This document shows positions 63,597-64,000 of a DNA stretch of 64,000 bases, one piece after another. The stretch spans positions 14,204,182 to 14,268,181 of the forward strand of contig CM012954.1 in assembly GCA_000181795.3 (NCBI GenBank). The letters run 5' to 3'. The notes under the pieces were generated by a model. It was not told where the DNA came from. It saw only the letters and a program-made list of their open reading frames with translations, and searched no databases. The stretch's first letter is position 1. Every line of letters starts with the position of its first letter. The translations under genes and the position numbers were made by a program. This DNA comes from Trichinella spiralis (lineage: Eukaryota; Nematoda; Enoplea; Trichinellida; Trichinellidae).

Positions 63597-64000
63597 CCTC
63601 AGGGAAGATTTATGCAAATTTTTTTATGCCCTCAGGCTACGCCTCGGGCTATGCCTCAGGCATTTTTTCAAAAATTTTCGATTTTTCAAGAATTTAGCCC
63701 CAGGCGTTGCCTGAGGCTATGCCCCAGGGCGTAAAAAATTTGCATATTCCCCCCAGGCTACGCCCCAGGCATTTTATTGCACAATATTTGCCTTCAGGGA
63801 GTATTTATGCAAATTTTTTTATCGCCTGGGGGGAATATGCAGATTTTTTATGCCCTCATGCTACGCCTCGGGCTATGCCTCAGGCATTTTTTCTAAAATT
63901 ATCGATTTTTCACAAATTTATCCCCAGGCGCTGCCCGAGGCCAAGCCCCCGGGAAAAAAAAATTTGCAATTCCCCCGGTCATTCCCCCGGCCTTTTATTG
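63597..64000. repeat. GC-rich palindromic repeat, period about 223 bp, running off the window
   Basis: Two diverged copies are present; the landmark GCCTCGGGCTATGCCTCAGG starts at about 63641 and again at about 63864. Within each copy a 12-base motif of the type CTCAGGCTATGC recurs, with self-complementary cores GCCTGAGGC and GCCCCAGGC, alternating with T-rich linkers (ATTTTTTTATGCC, TTCGATTTTTCA). The composition is very different from the AT-rich surroundings. No coding potential; it could be a satellite or a non-autonomous element. Confidence 0.75.

Overview
The window is AT-rich, intron-rich eukaryotic nuclear DNA. Two tandem genes of the nematode MLT-10 (DUF644 plus proline-rich repeat) family and one MSP-like domain gene point to a nematode. 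The remaining genes are close to their human counterparts. I suspect an early-branching (Dorylaimia/enoplean-type) nematode, but that placement is inference. Most introns are 48-120 bp with GT-AG ends. Gene models below were built by hand from splice sites, reading phase and remembered family sequences; the summed exons give lengths close to the human orthologues.

Layout. 1-1.6 kb: 3' end of the cilia gene IFT122 (+). 1.7-5.7 kb: two tandem MLT-10-like secreted proteins (-). 7.4-13.3 kb: P5A-ATPase/ATP13A1 (+, 25 exons). 13.5-16.2 kb: IMP dehydrogenase (-, 11 exons). 16.9-19.5 kb: ribophorin I (-, 11 exons). 20.5-22.9 kb: methionine aminopeptidase 2 (+, 12 exons). 23.2-29.6 kb: a contactin with an N-terminal lectin-like segment, 6 Ig and 4 FN3 domains and a GPI-like tail (-, 20 exons). 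29.6-36.6 kb: about 7 kb with no gene I can support. 36.6-38.1 kb: SDR39U1 epimerase-like protein (+). 38.8-40.1 kb: small MSP-like protein (+). 40.7-45.6 kb: EVI5-type TBC RabGAP (-, 16 exons). 45.6-50.6 kb: mostly non-coding. 50.6-51.3 kb: single-exon cysteamine/N-terminal-cysteine dioxygenase ADO (+). 52.6-57.3 kb: Mediator subunit MED24 (+, 20 exons). 57.3-62.4 kb: gene-poor. 62.4-63.2 kb: possible start of a further + strand gene. 63.2-64.0 kb: unusual repeats (splice-site-like arrays, then a GC-rich palindromic repeat).

The genes do not form an obvious pathway or operon. Several pairs are convergent with short 3' gaps (IFT122/mlt-10-like, ATP13A1/IMPDH, METAP2/contactin) and one pair is divergent (RPN1/METAP2, about 1 kb apart). 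P5A-ATPase, ribophorin I and MetAP2 all act on new proteins at the ribosome or ER, but their proximity may be chance. Splice-acceptor-like sequences lie 2-22 bases before several start codons, as expected if transcripts are trans-spliced to a leader.

No CRISPR array, rRNA or tRNA gene was recognised, and no intact transposon was seen. The most interesting points are the pentapeptide-repeat MLT-10 pair with conserved furin-like sites, an apparently non-canonical last intron in MED24, the degenerate lectin domain of the contactin, and the splice-site-like and palindromic repeats at the right edge.
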